Shown here piece after piece: positions 47,662-57,349 of a DNA stretch of 64,000 nucleotides. A program made the position numbers and the translations under genes. Numbering within the stretch: position 1 is the first letter of the stretch; the number at the start of each line of letters is the position of its first letter. Source of the stretch: Deinococcus taeanensis (GTDB lineage Bacteria > Deinococcota > Deinococci > Deinococcales > Deinococcaceae); NCBI RefSeq assembly GCF_020229735.1, contig NZ_CP083455.1:1887001-1951000 (forward strand). The letters run 5' to 3'. The notes beneath the pieces are model-generated. The model saw only the letters and a program-made list of their open reading frames with translations, ran no database searches and was not told where the DNA came from.

Positions 47662-47877
47662 ATGAGCGCACCCTTGCCCGTTCGGGACGCGCCATACACG
47701 CCTACGCCAGGACCCTTAGCCCATGACGCCTTGACCCGCATGCTGGACCTTGACGTGCATGGCTCGCCGGTGATCACGAAGGACGGTGACCTGATCGGTG
47801 TGGTGACGCTCAGTGACGTGAGCCGCACAGGACTGAGTAACCCGGTCAGCGCGGAGGCGCCGCATGACCCGGCCTGA
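47662..47877 (+). CDS. Truncated CBS-domain protein
   Basis: A 71-residue protein. The segment LDLDVHGSPVITKDGDLIGVVTLSDV (about 28-53) is the second half of one CBS motif, with the preceding helix DALTRML. CBS motifs normally come in pairs of about 120 residues, so half a module is missing on the N-side and the partner is absent. The frame has its own ATG and CAGGAGC upstream, so it may still be made. Remnant or a dimerising mini-CBS; remnant is more likely. Confidence 0.55.
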   Translation: MSAPLPVRDAPYTPTPGPLAHDALTRMLDLDVHGSPVITKDGDLIGVVTLSDVSRTGLSNPVSAEAPHDPA

Positions 47878-47882
47878 ACGAA

Positions 47883-47913
47883 GAAGTCCCGCCGGGCGGC
47901 GGGACTTCGTTCT

Positions 47914-47914
<1 letters not shown>
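47883..47914. terminator. Terminator between the CBS remnant and tRNA-Ile
   Basis: GAAGTCCCGCC (47883-47893) and GGCGGGACTTC (47898-47908) pair perfectly with a four-base loop and TTCTT on the plus strand. It lies at the 3' end of the minus-strand tRNA and may serve both. Confidence 0.8.
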
Positions 47915-47990
<76 letters not shown>

Positions 47991-48031
47991 GCTTGTGGTG
48001 TCGGCGCTGTCCTCTCGGGCAGGCGGGCATA

Positions 48032-48060
48032 AATGTATCAGGGGTCCTGAGGACTGTCAA
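48032..48060 (-). promoter_or_regulatory. Consensus promoter of tRNA-Ile
   Basis: On the minus strand TTGACA (48060 to 48055), 17 bases, then TACATT (48037 to 48032) preceded by TGA, i.e. an extended -10. Predicts a 5' leader of about 35 bases. Confidence 0.85.
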
Positions 48061-48071
48061 CTGCCGGGGTC

Positions 48072-49205
48072 TCAGCGGGGCCATACAGTGGCCGAGCCGC
48101 TCGGCGTGACGGTGGCGTGGGTGTCCAGGGCGTAGCGGTCGGTCATGCCGGCCAGGTAATCGCAGGTGGCGCGGGGCAGGCCGCCGCTGTGCGCGGCGCG
48201 TGCGCGGTAGGTGGGGGGCAGCATGCTGGGACGGCCGAGCAGCGCGCGGTACAGTGTGGTGAGCACCTGCGTGGCCTGTTCGACCTGCATCTCCACGCGC
48301 CAGTGCCGGTAGAGGTTCTCGCGCAGAAAGGTGCCGGTATCCCGCAGCAGGACGCGCATGTCGGGGCTGTACGTGATGAGCCGGGCGGGCTGCGCGCGAA
48401 CCGCCTGGACACTCTGCACGCCGCTGGTCTGAATGGCGTCGTGGCTGGCGTGGGTGAGGTCCTTGATGAGCCAGCCGAGCAGACCGCGGTGCAGCGTGCG
48501 GCGGTCGCGTTCGCCGAGGTCGTGACCGGTGATGCCGGCGCGGCGGGTCAGTTCGGTCCAGAGGGGCAGCTCGGCAAGCTGGCGGGGGGTGATCAGGCCG
48601 CTGCGCAGGCCGTCGTCAAGGTCGTGGGCGGTGTAGGCCAGAGCGTCAGCGGCGTCCACGAGTTGCGCTTCAAGGCTGGGCTGGCCCAGGCCGTCGCGGT
48701 GATGTTTGTTCAGGCCGTCGAGGGTGTCACGCGTCAGGTTCAAGCCGGGGTAATTGCTTTTGGGATGCTCAAGGAGCGTGACGATCCGCCGCGCCTGGAT
48801 GTTGTGGTTGAAGCCGCCCTCGTCTTCGAGGAGGGCGTTCAGGACGCGTTCTCCGGCGTGCCCGAAGGGAGGGTGGCCGAGATCGTGGGCCAGGGCAATG
48901 GTTTCGGACAGGGTTTCGTTCAGCCCGAGAGTCAGGGCGACGCTGCGGGCCACCTGCTGCACCTCAAGGGTGTGGGTGAGGCGGGTGCGGTAGTGGTCGC
49001 CGGCAGCGGAGAGAAACACCTGCGTTTTGGCCTCCAGGCGGCGGAAGGCGGTGGTGTGCAGCACCCGGTCGCGGTCTTTCTGGAAGGCGGTGCGGGTTTC
49101 ACTTTCGGGTTCAGGGTGTTCGCGTCCGCCGTGGTCGCGGCTGAGGGTGGCGTAGGGGGCCAGGGTGGTGGCCTCACGCGCTTCCAGGTCGGGGCGGGTG
49201 AACAT
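48072..49205 (-). CDS. dGTPase-like HD-domain triphosphohydrolase
   Basis: A 377-residue cytoplasmic enzyme of the deoxyguanosinetriphosphate triphosphohydrolase-like family, releasing triphosphate from dNTPs. HD signatures: FRRLEAKTQVFLS near residue 45, RTRLTHTLEVQQVAR near 62 (first His), AHDLGHPPFGHAGE near 94 (HD pair) and later VDAADALAYTAHDLDD with the final Asp. Longer dGTPases have an extra C-terminal part that is absent. MFTRPDLEARE at 49205 is preferred to an upstream ATG at 49232; TACACT lies nine bases before it. Divergent from the Nudix gene. Confidence 0.9.
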   Translation of the reverse strand: MFTRPDLEAREATTLAPYATLSRDHGGREHPEPESETRTAFQKDRDRVLHTTAFRRLEAKTQVFLSAAGDHYRTRLTHTLEVQQVARSVALTLGLNETLSETIALAHDLGHPPFGHAGERVLNALLEDEGGFNHNIQARRIVTLLEHPKSNYPGLNLTRDTLDGLNKHHRDGLGQPSLEAQLVDAADALAYTAHDLDDGLRSGLITPRQLAELPLWTELTRRAGITGHDLGERDRRTLHRGLLGWLIKDLTHASHDAIQTSGVQSVQAVRAQPARLITYSPDMRVLLRDTGTFLRENLYRHWRVEMQVEQATQVLTTLYRALLGRPSMLPPTYRARAAHSGGLPRATCDYLAGMTDRYALDTHATVTPSGSATVWPR

Positions 49206-49265
49206 ATGGGCTTCAGTGTAGAGACTGCCCATGGGGCGGGGTGGGTGCATTACAGTTGCCGCAAG

Positions 49266-49769
49266 ATGAGCGGCGAAACGACAGTGGTGTACGACGGGCG
49301 GATCCTGAAGCTGGAACTGCTGGACGGCAAGTGGGAGATTGTGCGGCACGCGCACGCCGTGGCGATCCTGGCGCTGAATGACCGCGGGGAGATGCTGCTG
49401 GTGCGCCAGGAGCGCCGGGCGGTGAAGGCGTTCACGGTGGAGGCCCCGGCGGGTCTGATTGATGCGGGGGAAACGCCGGAGGAGGCGGCGCGCCGGGAGT
49501 TGCAGGAGGAGGCGGGGCTGGACGCAGACATGACGCTCCTGACGCAGTTCTATTCCAGCCCGGGGTTCTGCGATGAACTGCTGCACGTGTTCGAGGCGAC
49601 GAACCTGCGTGAGAGCAGCCTGCCGCGTGATGAGGACGAGGAGGGTATGGAGGTGCTGTGGTTGCCGCCCGCGCGGGTGCTGGAGGGCCTGCGGGACGGG
49701 TCGCTGGTGGGCAGTGCGTCCACCGTGGCGGCGGCCCTGTACGGGGCGCAGCGGGTGGGGGGCGCGTGA
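49266..49769 (+). CDS. Nudix hydrolase, ADP-ribose pyrophosphatase-like
   Basis: A 167-residue enzyme. The full Nudix box GLIDAGETPEEAARRELQEE (about 67-86, then AGL) fits GX5EX7REUXEEXGU. FYSSPGFCDELLHVFEA after it is characteristic of ADP-ribose pyrophosphatases. It likely hydrolyses ADP-ribose or another nucleoside diphosphate derivative. ribF begins in its stop codon, giving a two-gene operon. TACAGT lies nine bases before the ATG. Confidence 0.9.
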   Translation: MSGETTVVYDGRILKLELLDGKWEIVRHAHAVAILALNDRGEMLLVRQERRAVKAFTVEAPAGLIDAGETPEEAARRELQEEAGLDADMTLLTQFYSSPGFCDELLHVFEATNLRESSLPRDEDEEGMEVLWLPPARVLEGLRDGSLVGSASTVAAALYGAQRVGGA

Positions 49770-50662
49770 AGACCTTCGTCTCGCCGTCGCAGCGGCCGGA
49801 CACAGGGACGGTGGTGGCGGTGGGGTCCTTTGACGGCGTTCACCTCGGGCATCAGGCGCTGATCGCGCAGCTGAAGGCCAAGGCGCGCGAGCACCGGGTG
49901 CCGAGCGTGGTGTACACCTTCGATCCGCCCACGCGGGTTCTGACGCAGGGCGTGGAATTCCTGTCGACCCTGCCGGAGAAACTGGAGCTGCTGGCCCGCT
50001 ATGGGGTGGATGAAACGATTGCGGCGTCGTTCACTCCGGAGTTCGCGGCGCGGCCCAAGGCGGCGTTCCTGGAGGACCTGCGGCAGTTGCACCCCCGGAC
50101 GGTGGTGGTCGGCGAGGACTTCCACTTTGGGAAGGGCCGCGAGGGAAGCGCCGAGGACCTGCGGCTGGTGTCGCCGGAGGTGGTGGTGGTCCCAATTCAC
50201 GGTCTGGGCGGGGAGGACATCAAGAGCACCCGCGTGCGGGAGTACCTGAAGGTCGGGGACGTGGAGGGCGCCCGGCGCCTGCTGGGCCGGCATTACGACG
50301 CGCAGGGCGTGGTCGTGGAGGGTGACCGGCTGGGCCGCACGATCGGGTGGCCCACTGCGAACATCCGCGTGCCGGACGGCAAGGCGTTGCCACTGGGGGT
50401 GTTTGCGGTGGTGGCGGTCGGGGATCACGGGCGCTGGCATGGCATGGCGAACGTCGGGTTCCGGCCGACCGTGAACGGTGTGGATCGCCGGTTCGAGGTG
50501 CACCTGTTCGACTTCGAAGGGGACCTGTACGGGCAGGAACTGCAGGTGAAGTTCTTTGCGTTCCTGCGGGGCGAGGAACGGTTCAGCGGACTGGACGCCC
50601 TGAAGGCGCAGATCGGGCGGGACGCGCAGGCGGCGCGGGTGGCGCTGACTGACGTCCGCTGA
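49766..50662 (+). CDS. ribF: Bifunctional riboflavin kinase/FAD synthetase
   Basis: A 298-residue cytoplasmic enzyme that makes FMN and FAD. The N-terminal FAD synthetase domain has VAVGSFDGVHLGHQALI near residue 15 (nucleotidyl HxGH), VVGEDFHFGKGREG near 114 and the STRVREYL motif. The C-terminal riboflavin kinase domain has GRTIGWPTANIRVPD near 192, ANVGFRPTVNG and VHLFDFEGDLYGQELQVKFFAFLRGEERF. GTG 49766 overlaps the Nudix stop by four bases. Confidence 0.95.
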   Translation: MKTFVSPSQRPDTGTVVAVGSFDGVHLGHQALIAQLKAKAREHRVPSVVYTFDPPTRVLTQGVEFLSTLPEKLELLARYGVDETIAASFTPEFAARPKAAFLEDLRQLHPRTVVVGEDFHFGKGREGSAEDLRLVSPEVVVVPIHGLGGEDIKSTRVREYLKVGDVEGARRLLGRHYDAQGVVVEGDRLGRTIGWPTANIRVPDGKALPLGVFAVVAVGDHGRWHGMANVGFRPTVNGVDRRFEVHLFDFEGDLYGQELQVKFFAFLRGEERFSGLDALKAQIGRDAQAARVALTDVR

Positions 50663-50683
50663 GGCCGCGCGGCGAGGTGCAGA

Positions 50684-50719
50684 GGAGGGCAGGCCCGGCA
50701 GTTGCCGGGCCTGCCCTCC
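50684..50719. terminator. Bidirectional terminator after ribF
   Basis: A 17-base arm at 50684-50700 is exactly complementary to 50703-50719, with a minimal loop, between convergent genes ending at 50662 and 50733. T residues follow. Confidence 0.8.
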
Positions 50720-50732
50720 TTCACGGCGAGGT

Positions 50733-51272
50733 TCAGCGGAGTGGAGTGAAGCTGGTCAGGCGCCACTCACCGAAACCGTCGGCAAGCCCGGCGTCTCCCA
50801 GGCCAGACGCGAAGCGGGTAGGGTACCCCAGGACCGGGTCGAAGCTCTGCTGCACCAGGGGGCAGGCGGCATTCTGGGCGGTGAGGGTGGCGGCCATCTC
50901 GGCGAAACGCGCTTCCATGGTCCGGGCGGCAAGTGGACTGTGGGCACCCTGCGCGCCAGGTGTCAGGGCGACGCCGGTCACGCGGCCGGCCTGCACGGTC
51001 ACGCGGGTACCGGGAAACAGGACGGGCGCGGCGATCTGCTTCAGGTCGTACCTGTAGTCGCGCAGGCCCTGCGCCGCCCAGCGGGCGCGGGCTTGGGTGA
51101 GCTGGGCGTTCAGGGCGCGGAAATCCGGGCGGACGTACCCGGGCCGGCACCCGAAGGTCGCTCCCTGTACAGGTGCGTCGGCCCCACCGGCGTGAGCGGC
51201 AGGCGTCAAGGCACTCAGGGTCAGCATGCCCAGCAGGGAACGCAGGAACGGGCGGGAGGAGCAGGTGGGCAT
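50733..51272 (-). CDS. Secreted DUF6174-like protein
   Basis: A 179-residue exported protein with a signal peptide (about 1-28, MPTCSSRPFLRSLLGMLTLS...AHA). The mature part resembles DUF6174: WAAQGLRDYRYDLKQI near residue 63, TRVTVQAGRVTGVAL, the helix TMEARFAEMAATL and FDPVLGYPTRFASG near 140-153. The function of the family is unknown. A -10 ends six bases before ATG 51272. Confidence 0.7.
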   Translation of the reverse strand: MPTCSSRPFLRSLLGMLTLSALTPAAHAGGADAPVQGATFGCRPGYVRPDFRALNAQLTQARARWAAQGLRDYRYDLKQIAAPVLFPGTRVTVQAGRVTGVALTPGAQGAHSPLAARTMEARFAEMAATLTAQNAACPLVQQSFDPVLGYPTRFASGLGDAGLADGFGEWRLTSFTPLR

Positions 51273-51278
51273 GGTCGC

Positions 51279-51284
51279 AGCGTA
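51279..51284 (-). promoter_or_regulatory. -10 element of the DUF6174-like gene
   Basis: TACGCT on the minus strand ends six bases before ATG 51272. Confidence 0.5.
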
Positions 51285-51361
51285 CGCGGCCAACGTGACG
51301 GGCCGCTGAGTCCGCTCCGGGCAGGGTGGCCGGGTTCGCGTTCGGGGGCCGGGTGCGGGCG

Positions 51362-51367
51362 TACCCT
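51362..51367 (+). promoter_or_regulatory. -10 element of mqnD
   Basis: TACCCT ends seven bases before ATG 51375. Confidence 0.5.
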
Positions 51368-51374
51368 GGGCGGC

Positions 51375-52259
51375 ATGAGCCCGGACGCTGCTTCCTCCCC
51401 TGCCCTGACCACACTTGACCTGCCTGCGGTGCTGGACCTGGGGTACTCGTTCTGCCCGAATGACACGTTCATTTTTCACGCGCTGCACGCGGGGCTGGTG
51501 CGGGGGCCACTCCCGGTGCGGGAGGTGCTGGAGGACGTGCAGACCCTGAACGAGTGGGCGCTGGCGGGCCGACTGCCCATCACGAAAATCAGTTACCGCG
51601 CGTACTTCGGAGTGATGGACCGGTACGTGGCGCTGCGGGCCGGTGGGGCGCTGGGCCGCGGGGTAGGACCGCTCATCGTGACGCGCGGGGACGTGCAGGA
51701 CCTGAACGGCCGCACGGTCGCGTCGCCGGGGGCGCTGACCACTGCAGAGTTGCTGCTGCGCCTGGTGTTCCCGCAGGTGAACGTGGTGCGCATGCGGTAC
51801 GACGAGGTGATGCCGGCCGTGGCGCGCGGTGAGCATGCCGGGCAGCCTGTGGACGCCGGGCTGATCATTCACGAGTCGCGCTTCACGTTCCACGAGTACG
51901 GCCTGACACGCCTGCTGGACCTGGGCGCGTGGTGGGAGGCCGACACGGGTCTGCCACTGCCGCTGGGCGCAATCCTGGTGCGCCGGGACCTGCCGCTGGA
52001 CGTGCAGCGCGGCCTGAACGCGGCGGTGCGGGCGAGCCTGGAGTACGCGTACGCTCATCCGGAAGCGGCGCGGGCGTACATCCGGGAGAACGCGCTGGAA
52101 ATGTCGGACGAGGTGATTCAGGCGCACATTGACCTGTACGTAAATCCGTTCAGTCTGGACGTGGGAGCGGAGGGGGAGCGGGCCGTGCGGGAACTGCACC
52201 GCCGGGCGGTGACGGTGGGCGCCGCGCCGGAAACGGGATTGCCGCTGTTCGTGGGTTGA
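51375..52259 (+). CDS. mqnD: 1,4-dihydroxy-6-naphthoate synthase
   Basis: A 294-residue cytoplasmic enzyme of the futalosine menaquinone pathway; it splits cyclic dehypoxanthine futalosine. The periplasmic-binding-protein-like fold shows LGYSFCPNDTFIFHAL near residue 22, KISYRAYFGVMDRYVALRAGGALGRGVGPLIV near 73-104, PGALTTAELLL and DAGLIIHESRFTFHEYGL near 160. Chorismate from the nearby aro genes is the pathway precursor. Other mqn genes are not in the window. Confidence 0.92.
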   Translation: MSPDAASSPALTTLDLPAVLDLGYSFCPNDTFIFHALHAGLVRGPLPVREVLEDVQTLNEWALAGRLPITKISYRAYFGVMDRYVALRAGGALGRGVGPLIVTRGDVQDLNGRTVASPGALTTAELLLRLVFPQVNVVRMRYDEVMPAVARGEHAGQPVDAGLIIHESRFTFHEYGLTRLLDLGAWWEADTGLPLPLGAILVRRDLPLDVQRGLNAAVRASLEYAYAHPEAARAYIRENALEMSDEVIQAHIDLYVNPFSLDVGAEGERAVRELHRRAVTVGAAPETGLPLFVG

Positions 52260-53072
52260 GGCCGACCAGGTCCGAGGACGCTGCTGAAGGGTGCTTCAAG
52301 GCCAGCTTTGTGTTCCGGGACGCAGGCATCCGGAAGCGGTTCGGGTGGCGTGCGCCGCCACATTCGCGGCCAACCGCCTGCTGAACGTGCTCCTCCGGGT
52401 CCCGCGCTGCTGACGAGCGACAGCGCGGAGCCCGGCCAGCGACGGGCAACGACGGCCGTGCAGGTCCGCGTGAATGGACCCGGCGCTCAGGCAGGTCAGT
52501 CGGGCGCACCCCACGTGCGCGCCCGACCTCAATCACCGCCGTTCCGCCTGGTGGGGCGGTCACTCCAGCCTGGGCCTGAAGTGCAACCACAACGGCTCCA
52601 GGCGGGCAACAGACCACCCGTCCCTGCCGGTCCTGACGCTGGGTGCAGACGATCCGGGCCAGGCGATCATCCGTGCGAAAATCAGCCTCCCCGGCGGGAT
52701 GAACTGCTTACGGGTCATTCACACGCAGCGTGCACGAACGCTGCGGGATCAGCCCCTGCAACGGTTCAGCGTGCGGCACTTCCTGTTGCCCGGTCGCCAG
52801 GACTACCGCAAGGGGGGTCGCCGGGCACGCCTGGCGCCGCTGACTTCACGGACAGGCAGGGTCATTCCATACCGGGCGTGAAGGGACCTGATCGTCACGC
52901 AGGGGCCGCTCAACGGGTGGCGTGGCAGGGAAGGACACCGGAAACGTCGTTCCAGCTGACGCGATTCAGGAAATCCCGAACGTCGCCCGCCGCACCTGAG
53001 GGCGGCTGGGCGCGGCGCAAGCCCCCTGCCTGTGGGGGTGAGGAACGTAAGGACTTGCTGGGCCCCGTAGAG
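52260..53072. other. Long gene-poor interval (about 810 bases)
   Basis: The longest stretch without a convincing gene. Open frames here are Arg/Pro/Ser-rich and lack domains. Two hairpins are visible: GTCGGGCGC (52499-52507)/GCGCCCGAC (52519-52527) and CGCAGCGT (52724-52731)/ACGCTGCG (52738-52745). No transposase, tRNA or known riboswitch recognised. It may be decayed sequence or hold an unlisted RNA. Confidence 0.4.
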
Positions 53073-53078
53073 TACGCT
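53073..53078 (+). promoter_or_regulatory. -10 element of the ABC-2 operon
   Basis: TACGCT ends six bases before GTG 53085. Confidence 0.5.
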
Positions 53079-53084
53079 GTGCAG

Positions 53085-54023
53085 GTGACAAAGCAAGGTG
53101 CGCCAGCCATCCCGGCCATTGAGGTCCGGGGGCTGTACAAGAGATACGGGTCAAGCAGCGTCCTGGAGGACGTGCACCTGACCGTTAAACCCGGCGAGGT
53201 GTACGCCCTGACCGGCCCGAACGGCGCGGGGAAAACCACCCTGATCCGCACCATGACGGGCCTCGCCTTCCCCACGGACGGCGAGGTCCGGCTGCTGGGC
53301 CGCGACGTGCATACCGACGGCCAGCGCGCCCGCGCGTACCTGGGTGCCGTGGTGGAGGCGCCTGCGAAGTTCTACCCGCAGTTCACGGGCACGCAGAATC
53401 TGCAGATTCACGCGAGCCTGTCTGCCATGGCGCCCGGTGGGCGGCGGATCGGCCGTGACCGGATCCGGGAGGTGCTGGCGCTGCTCGAACTGACCCGCAT
53501 GGCCGACCGGCGCGTTGAGGAGTTCTCGCTGGGGCAGCGGCAGCGGCTGGGCGTGGCCAGCGCCATGCTGGCCGAACCGAAGGTCCTGATCCTGGACGAA
53601 CCCACGAGCGGCCTTGATCCGCTGGGCATCGGCCTGATTCACCGGATTGTGACGAGCCTCGCCACGAGCGGCTGTGCGGTCGTGCTCAGCACGCACCACC
53701 TGCGGGAAATTGCCACGTACGCGCATACGGTCGGCATCCTGACCGGTGGGCGCCTGGTGGACACCGTGGACCTGCGCGCCCGGCAGGCCGCGTACCGCTT
53801 CCGGGTGGACGACCCGGTGGGCGCCGCGGCCGTGCTGGAGCGCCTGCCGTTCGTGCGGCGCGTGAGTACCCGCACGCCGTACGCCATCGCGCACCTGGGC
53901 GGCGAGGCGCGCGTCCCGGACGCCCTGGCGCACCTGCACGGCGAGGGCATCCGGGTGTTCGAGGCCAGCCCGGACCACTTTGACCTGTACGAGTACTACC
54001 GCGAGCGCGTGGAGCAAGCCTGA
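53085..54023 (+). CDS. ABC transporter ATP-binding protein (ABC-2 type)
   Basis: A 312-residue ATPase, partner of the permease at 54058. Walker [15 protein letters not shown] near residue 44, [17 protein letters not shown] signature, Walker [14 protein letters not shown] near 167 and switch STHHLRE near 205. A C-terminal accessory domain of about 80 residues follows, as in Nod/bacitracin-type exporters (YRFRVDD onwards). GTG 53085 has a -10 six bases upstream, and the longer frame from 52308 is not coding. Substrate unknown. Confidence 0.87.
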   Translation: MTKQGAPAIPAIEVRGLYKRYGSSSVLEDVHLTVKPGEVYALTGPNGAGKTTLIRTMTGLAFPTDGEVRLLGRDVHTDGQRARAYLGAVVEAPAKFYPQFTGTQNLQIHASLSAMAPGGRRIGRDRIREVLALLELTRMADRRVEEFSLGQRQRLGVASAMLAEPKVLILDEPTSGLDPLGIGLIHRIVTSLATSGCAVVLSTHHLREIATYAHTVGILTGGRLVDTVDLRARQAAYRFRVDDPVGAAAVLERLPFVRRVSTRTPYAIAHLGGEARVPDALAHLHGEGIRVFEASPDHFDLYEYYRERVEQA

Positions 54024-54057
54024 TGACCCTGACCGTTCCCTTTGCCTGGAGGCGCGC

Positions 54058-54831
54058 ATGCTGACCCTCCTGACCCTGGAATTCCGCAAACTGTTCGGCT
54101 CGCGCAGCGTGCAGCTCGCCTTGATCGTGACGCTGCTGCTGCCCGCGCTCTGGGCGTTCGCGCCGCGCCTGAACACCCTGATGCAGGTGAGTCTCGTCAG
54201 CGGCTGGCAGCTGCCGGCGGTGAGTATCGGCGTGACCATCGGGTACCTGCTGCCGCTGTTCATCGCCGTGACCGTTGCCGAGATGATCGGCGCGGAGGTG
54301 GCGCAGGGCACCCTGGCGCCGCTGCTGCTGCGCCCTGTGGACCGCACGAAGGTGATTGCCAGCAAACTCATTGTGGCGCTGACGTACCCGTTCATTCTGA
54401 TTTTCACGACCGTCCTGGGCTCCCTGATTGCCGGGATTCCGCTGGGTTTCGGCTCGTTCACGGGCGGCACCGGTCTGGGCCCGGGCCTGTTCGTCGGTGT
54501 GGGCACGCTGAGCACCAACGCGGCCTTCGGGGAGGTGCTGCGCGGCGCCCTGCTGGCCGGCGTGATCCTGATGCCCATCGCGGCCCTGTCCCTGCTGTTC
54601 GGCGTGCTGTACCTGAACACGGCCGCAGCGGCGCTGGGCACCTTCGCCACCCTGATCGTGATGCGGCTGCTGGTGGTGCTGCCCGACGCGGTGCAGCGCA
54701 TTCTGCTGACCAGTCATCTCAACCTGTACGTGCAGCAGGGCGACATCCTGCAGCCCCTGATTCTGCTGCTGATCTACACGGCCGGGTTCGGGCTGATGAG
54801 TATCTTCGCGTTTGACCGCCGCGACGTGTAG
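54058..54831 (+). CDS. ABC transporter permease (ABC-2 type)
   Basis: A 257-residue inner-membrane protein with six hydrophobic segments (about 18-36, 57-80, 102-130, 148-166 region, 170-200 and 230-250). [18 protein letters not shown] is the typical cytoplasmic N-terminal amphipathic start, and [30 protein letters not shown] near 82-111 is the ABC-2 permease block. GGAGG precedes ATG 54058. Forms an exporter with 53085. Confidence 0.85.
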   Translation: MLTLLTLEFRKLFGSRSVQLALIVTLLLPALWAFAPRLNTLMQVSLVSGWQLPAVSIGVTIGYLLPLFIAVTVAEMIGAEVAQGTLAPLLLRPVDRTKVIASKLIVALTYPFILIFTTVLGSLIAGIPLGFGSFTGGTGLGPGLFVGVGTLSTNAAFGEVLRGALLAGVILMPIAALSLLFGVLYLNTAAAALGTFATLIVMRLLVVLPDAVQRILLTSHLNLYVQQGDILQPLILLLIYTAGFGLMSIFAFDRRDV

Positions 54832-54851
54832 TTTCGTCCGCGGGGCTTTCA

Positions 54852-54881
54852 GTGGCGCGCCTTCGTGGGCGCCACATTTCT
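54852..54881 (+). terminator. Terminator after the ABC-2 operon
   Basis: GTGGCGCGCC (54852-54861) pairs with GGGCGCCAC (54867-54875) apart from one bulged base, followed by ATTTCT. Confidence 0.6.
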
Positions 54882-54962
54882 GTGCACGGCCGGTGCCGGG
54901 CTGCGCTAGAGTGCGCCCGGTTTTGGTCCGCCCAGGCGGGCACTGACTCTGGAGGTTGTTCT

Positions 54963-55511
54963 ATGCGTCGTCCCATCCTGCTGACCCTGTCTCTTGCCCT
55001 GCTGTCCCCCACCCCGCTCGCCGCGCAGCCCAAAGCGCAGCAGCTGGCGGTGTTCAAGGTGGCCGCCCTGGCCCGCGCGAACGTCACGTCCCTGAGCCTG
55101 CAGGCTGCGGGCGTCGCCGATGAAACCGTCACCATTCCTGGCGATTACCTGTACAAACGGGACCTGCGGGCGAAGGTGTTCGACCTGGACGCGTTCCTGA
55201 AGGCCCGCATTCCGAACGTGGACGCTCTGGCCGCGCAGGGCGCGCAGATCATGTTCTGGTGCCGTGACGGGTACGCGCCCATCGCAAAACTTTCGGACGT
55301 GCTGGGGCACGGCGGTCTGATCGCGGTTGCCGACGCGGACGCCCCCGCGGGCATCACGTGGCCGGACGCGCCGTACAAGAACACGGTCCTGAACGCTGAC
55401 GCCATCGGCAACTACGTGGTGTGGCGCACGGCGCAGTTCCCGGCGAAACCGCAACCCTGGGGCCTGGACACCATCTACATCCTGCCTGCCGGCGCCACCC
55501 TGAAGAAGTAA
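54963..55511 (+). CDS. Secreted protein, possibly molybdopterin-oxidoreductase-like
   Basis: A 182-residue exported protein with a signal peptide ending near residue 21 (MRRPILLTLSLALLSPTPLAA). The mature part has FDLDAFLKARIPN, MFWCRDGYAPIAKLSDVLGHGGLIAVADADAP and YKNTVLNADAIGNYVVW. The WCxDGY followed by LSD and a closing strand with NYVVW resembles the catalytic-Cys region of small proteins related to the sulfite-oxidase molybdopterin fold or to cytochrome-associated partners, but the match is loose. GGAGG precedes ATG 54963. Confidence 0.55.
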   Translation: MRRPILLTLSLALLSPTPLAAQPKAQQLAVFKVAALARANVTSLSLQAAGVADETVTIPGDYLYKRDLRAKVFDLDAFLKARIPNVDALAAQGAQIMFWCRDGYAPIAKLSDVLGHGGLIAVADADAPAGITWPDAPYKNTVLNADAIGNYVVWRTAQFPAKPQPWGLDTIYILPAGATLKK

Positions 55512-55629
55512 GGCAGGCCCGCAGAAGGCCCCAAGCTGCCTCTCTCCACCCTCGCGCGCCAGGCCCACCCGCACCCGCTGCCCACAGCGGCGGGGGTCTG
55601 GCGCGGCCCTCTGCCCGGCGGGCATGCTC

Positions 55630-55635
55630 TAGCCT
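55630..55635 (+). promoter_or_regulatory. -10 element of the globin gene
   Basis: TAGCCT ends six bases before ATG 55642. Confidence 0.5.
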
Positions 55636-55641
55636 GCAGGG

Positions 55642-56067
55642 ATGACGGCTCCACTCTCTCTGCACGCGGGCGGCAGCCTGTACGACCGGATCGGCGCGGA
55701 CGCCCTGTCCGCCTTGGTGACGCGCTTTTACGGGTACGTGGCGCGGGACCCGCTGCTCTCTCCGATCTTTCCGGCTGACCTGTCGCTCACGGCTGAGAAG
55801 CAGCTGGCGTTCCTGACGGGTTTCCTGGGCGGGCCGCCCCTGTACCACGAGCGGTTCGGGCATCCGCGCCTGCGGGCGCGGCACCTGCCGTTCGCGATCA
55901 CGCCGGCGCGCGCGCGGGCGTGGCTGGCGTGCATGAACGCGGCGCTGCGCGACACCCCGCAGATTGGCGAGGCGGAAGCGCGCGAGCTGTACGCGGCCCT
56001 GTCCCGGGTTGCGGTTCACATGGTGAATACCGACGGGGAGCACCCGGGGGACGCGGCGGTCAGCTGA
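55642..56067 (+). CDS. Group II truncated hemoglobin
   Basis: A 141-residue heme protein of the trHbO class. Residues about 12-38 (SLYDRIGADALSALVTRFYGYVARDPLL) match the A-B-E region and SPIFP follows. FGHPRLRARHLPFAI near residue 72 contains the proximal His (RHLPF), and WLACMNAAL the G helix with the family Trp. Proposed roles are NO or peroxide chemistry and oxygen handling; none is shown here. Ends with a short acidic tail. Confidence 0.88.
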   Translation: MTAPLSLHAGGSLYDRIGADALSALVTRFYGYVARDPLLSPIFPADLSLTAEKQLAFLTGFLGGPPLYHERFGHPRLRARHLPFAITPARARAWLACMNAALRDTPQIGEAEARELYAALSRVAVHMVNTDGEHPGDAAVS

Positions 56068-56179
56068 GCCCACCAGTGGCTGCCGGATGCGCTGCGGGGA
56101 CTGCTGGGGCCGGTTCTGGAAGTTGGACAACTCCTGCCATTTGACTAGCAGGGTGGGTTCACCCTGGAAGGCCCTTTCC

Positions 56180-56185
56180 TACACT
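56180..56185 (+). promoter_or_regulatory. -10 element of the DAHP synthase gene
   Basis: TACACT ends seven bases before ATG 56193. A hairpin CAGGGTG/CACCCTG lies just upstream, from 56149 to 56166. Confidence 0.5.
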
Positions 56186-56192
56186 GCGCAGC

Positions 56193-57284
<1,092 letters not shown>

Positions 57285-57307
57285 CAGCCTAAAGATGATG
57301 CGTGAGG

Positions 57308-57340
57308 GAAGGCCGGCCCCGAAACAGGGCCGGCCTTCTT
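57308..57340. terminator. Bidirectional terminator
   Basis: GAAGGCCGGCCC (57308-57319) and GGGCCGGCCTTC (57327-57338) form a 12-pair stem with a seven-base loop and TT, between convergent genes ending at 57284 and 57350. Confidence 0.8.
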
Positions 57341-57349
57341 CTCAGGTGC

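Noticed and set aside
52474..52881. 135-codon plus-strand frame in the mqnD-ABC gap
   Set aside because: Composition rich in Arg, Ser and His with no recognisable motif, and no start signal. Kept only as part of the gene-poor interval.
56149..56166. CAGGGTG/CACCCTG hairpin before the DAHP synthase as an attenuator
   Set aside because: It lies upstream of the predicted -10, so it would not be in the transcript, and no leader peptide rich in aromatic codons is seen.
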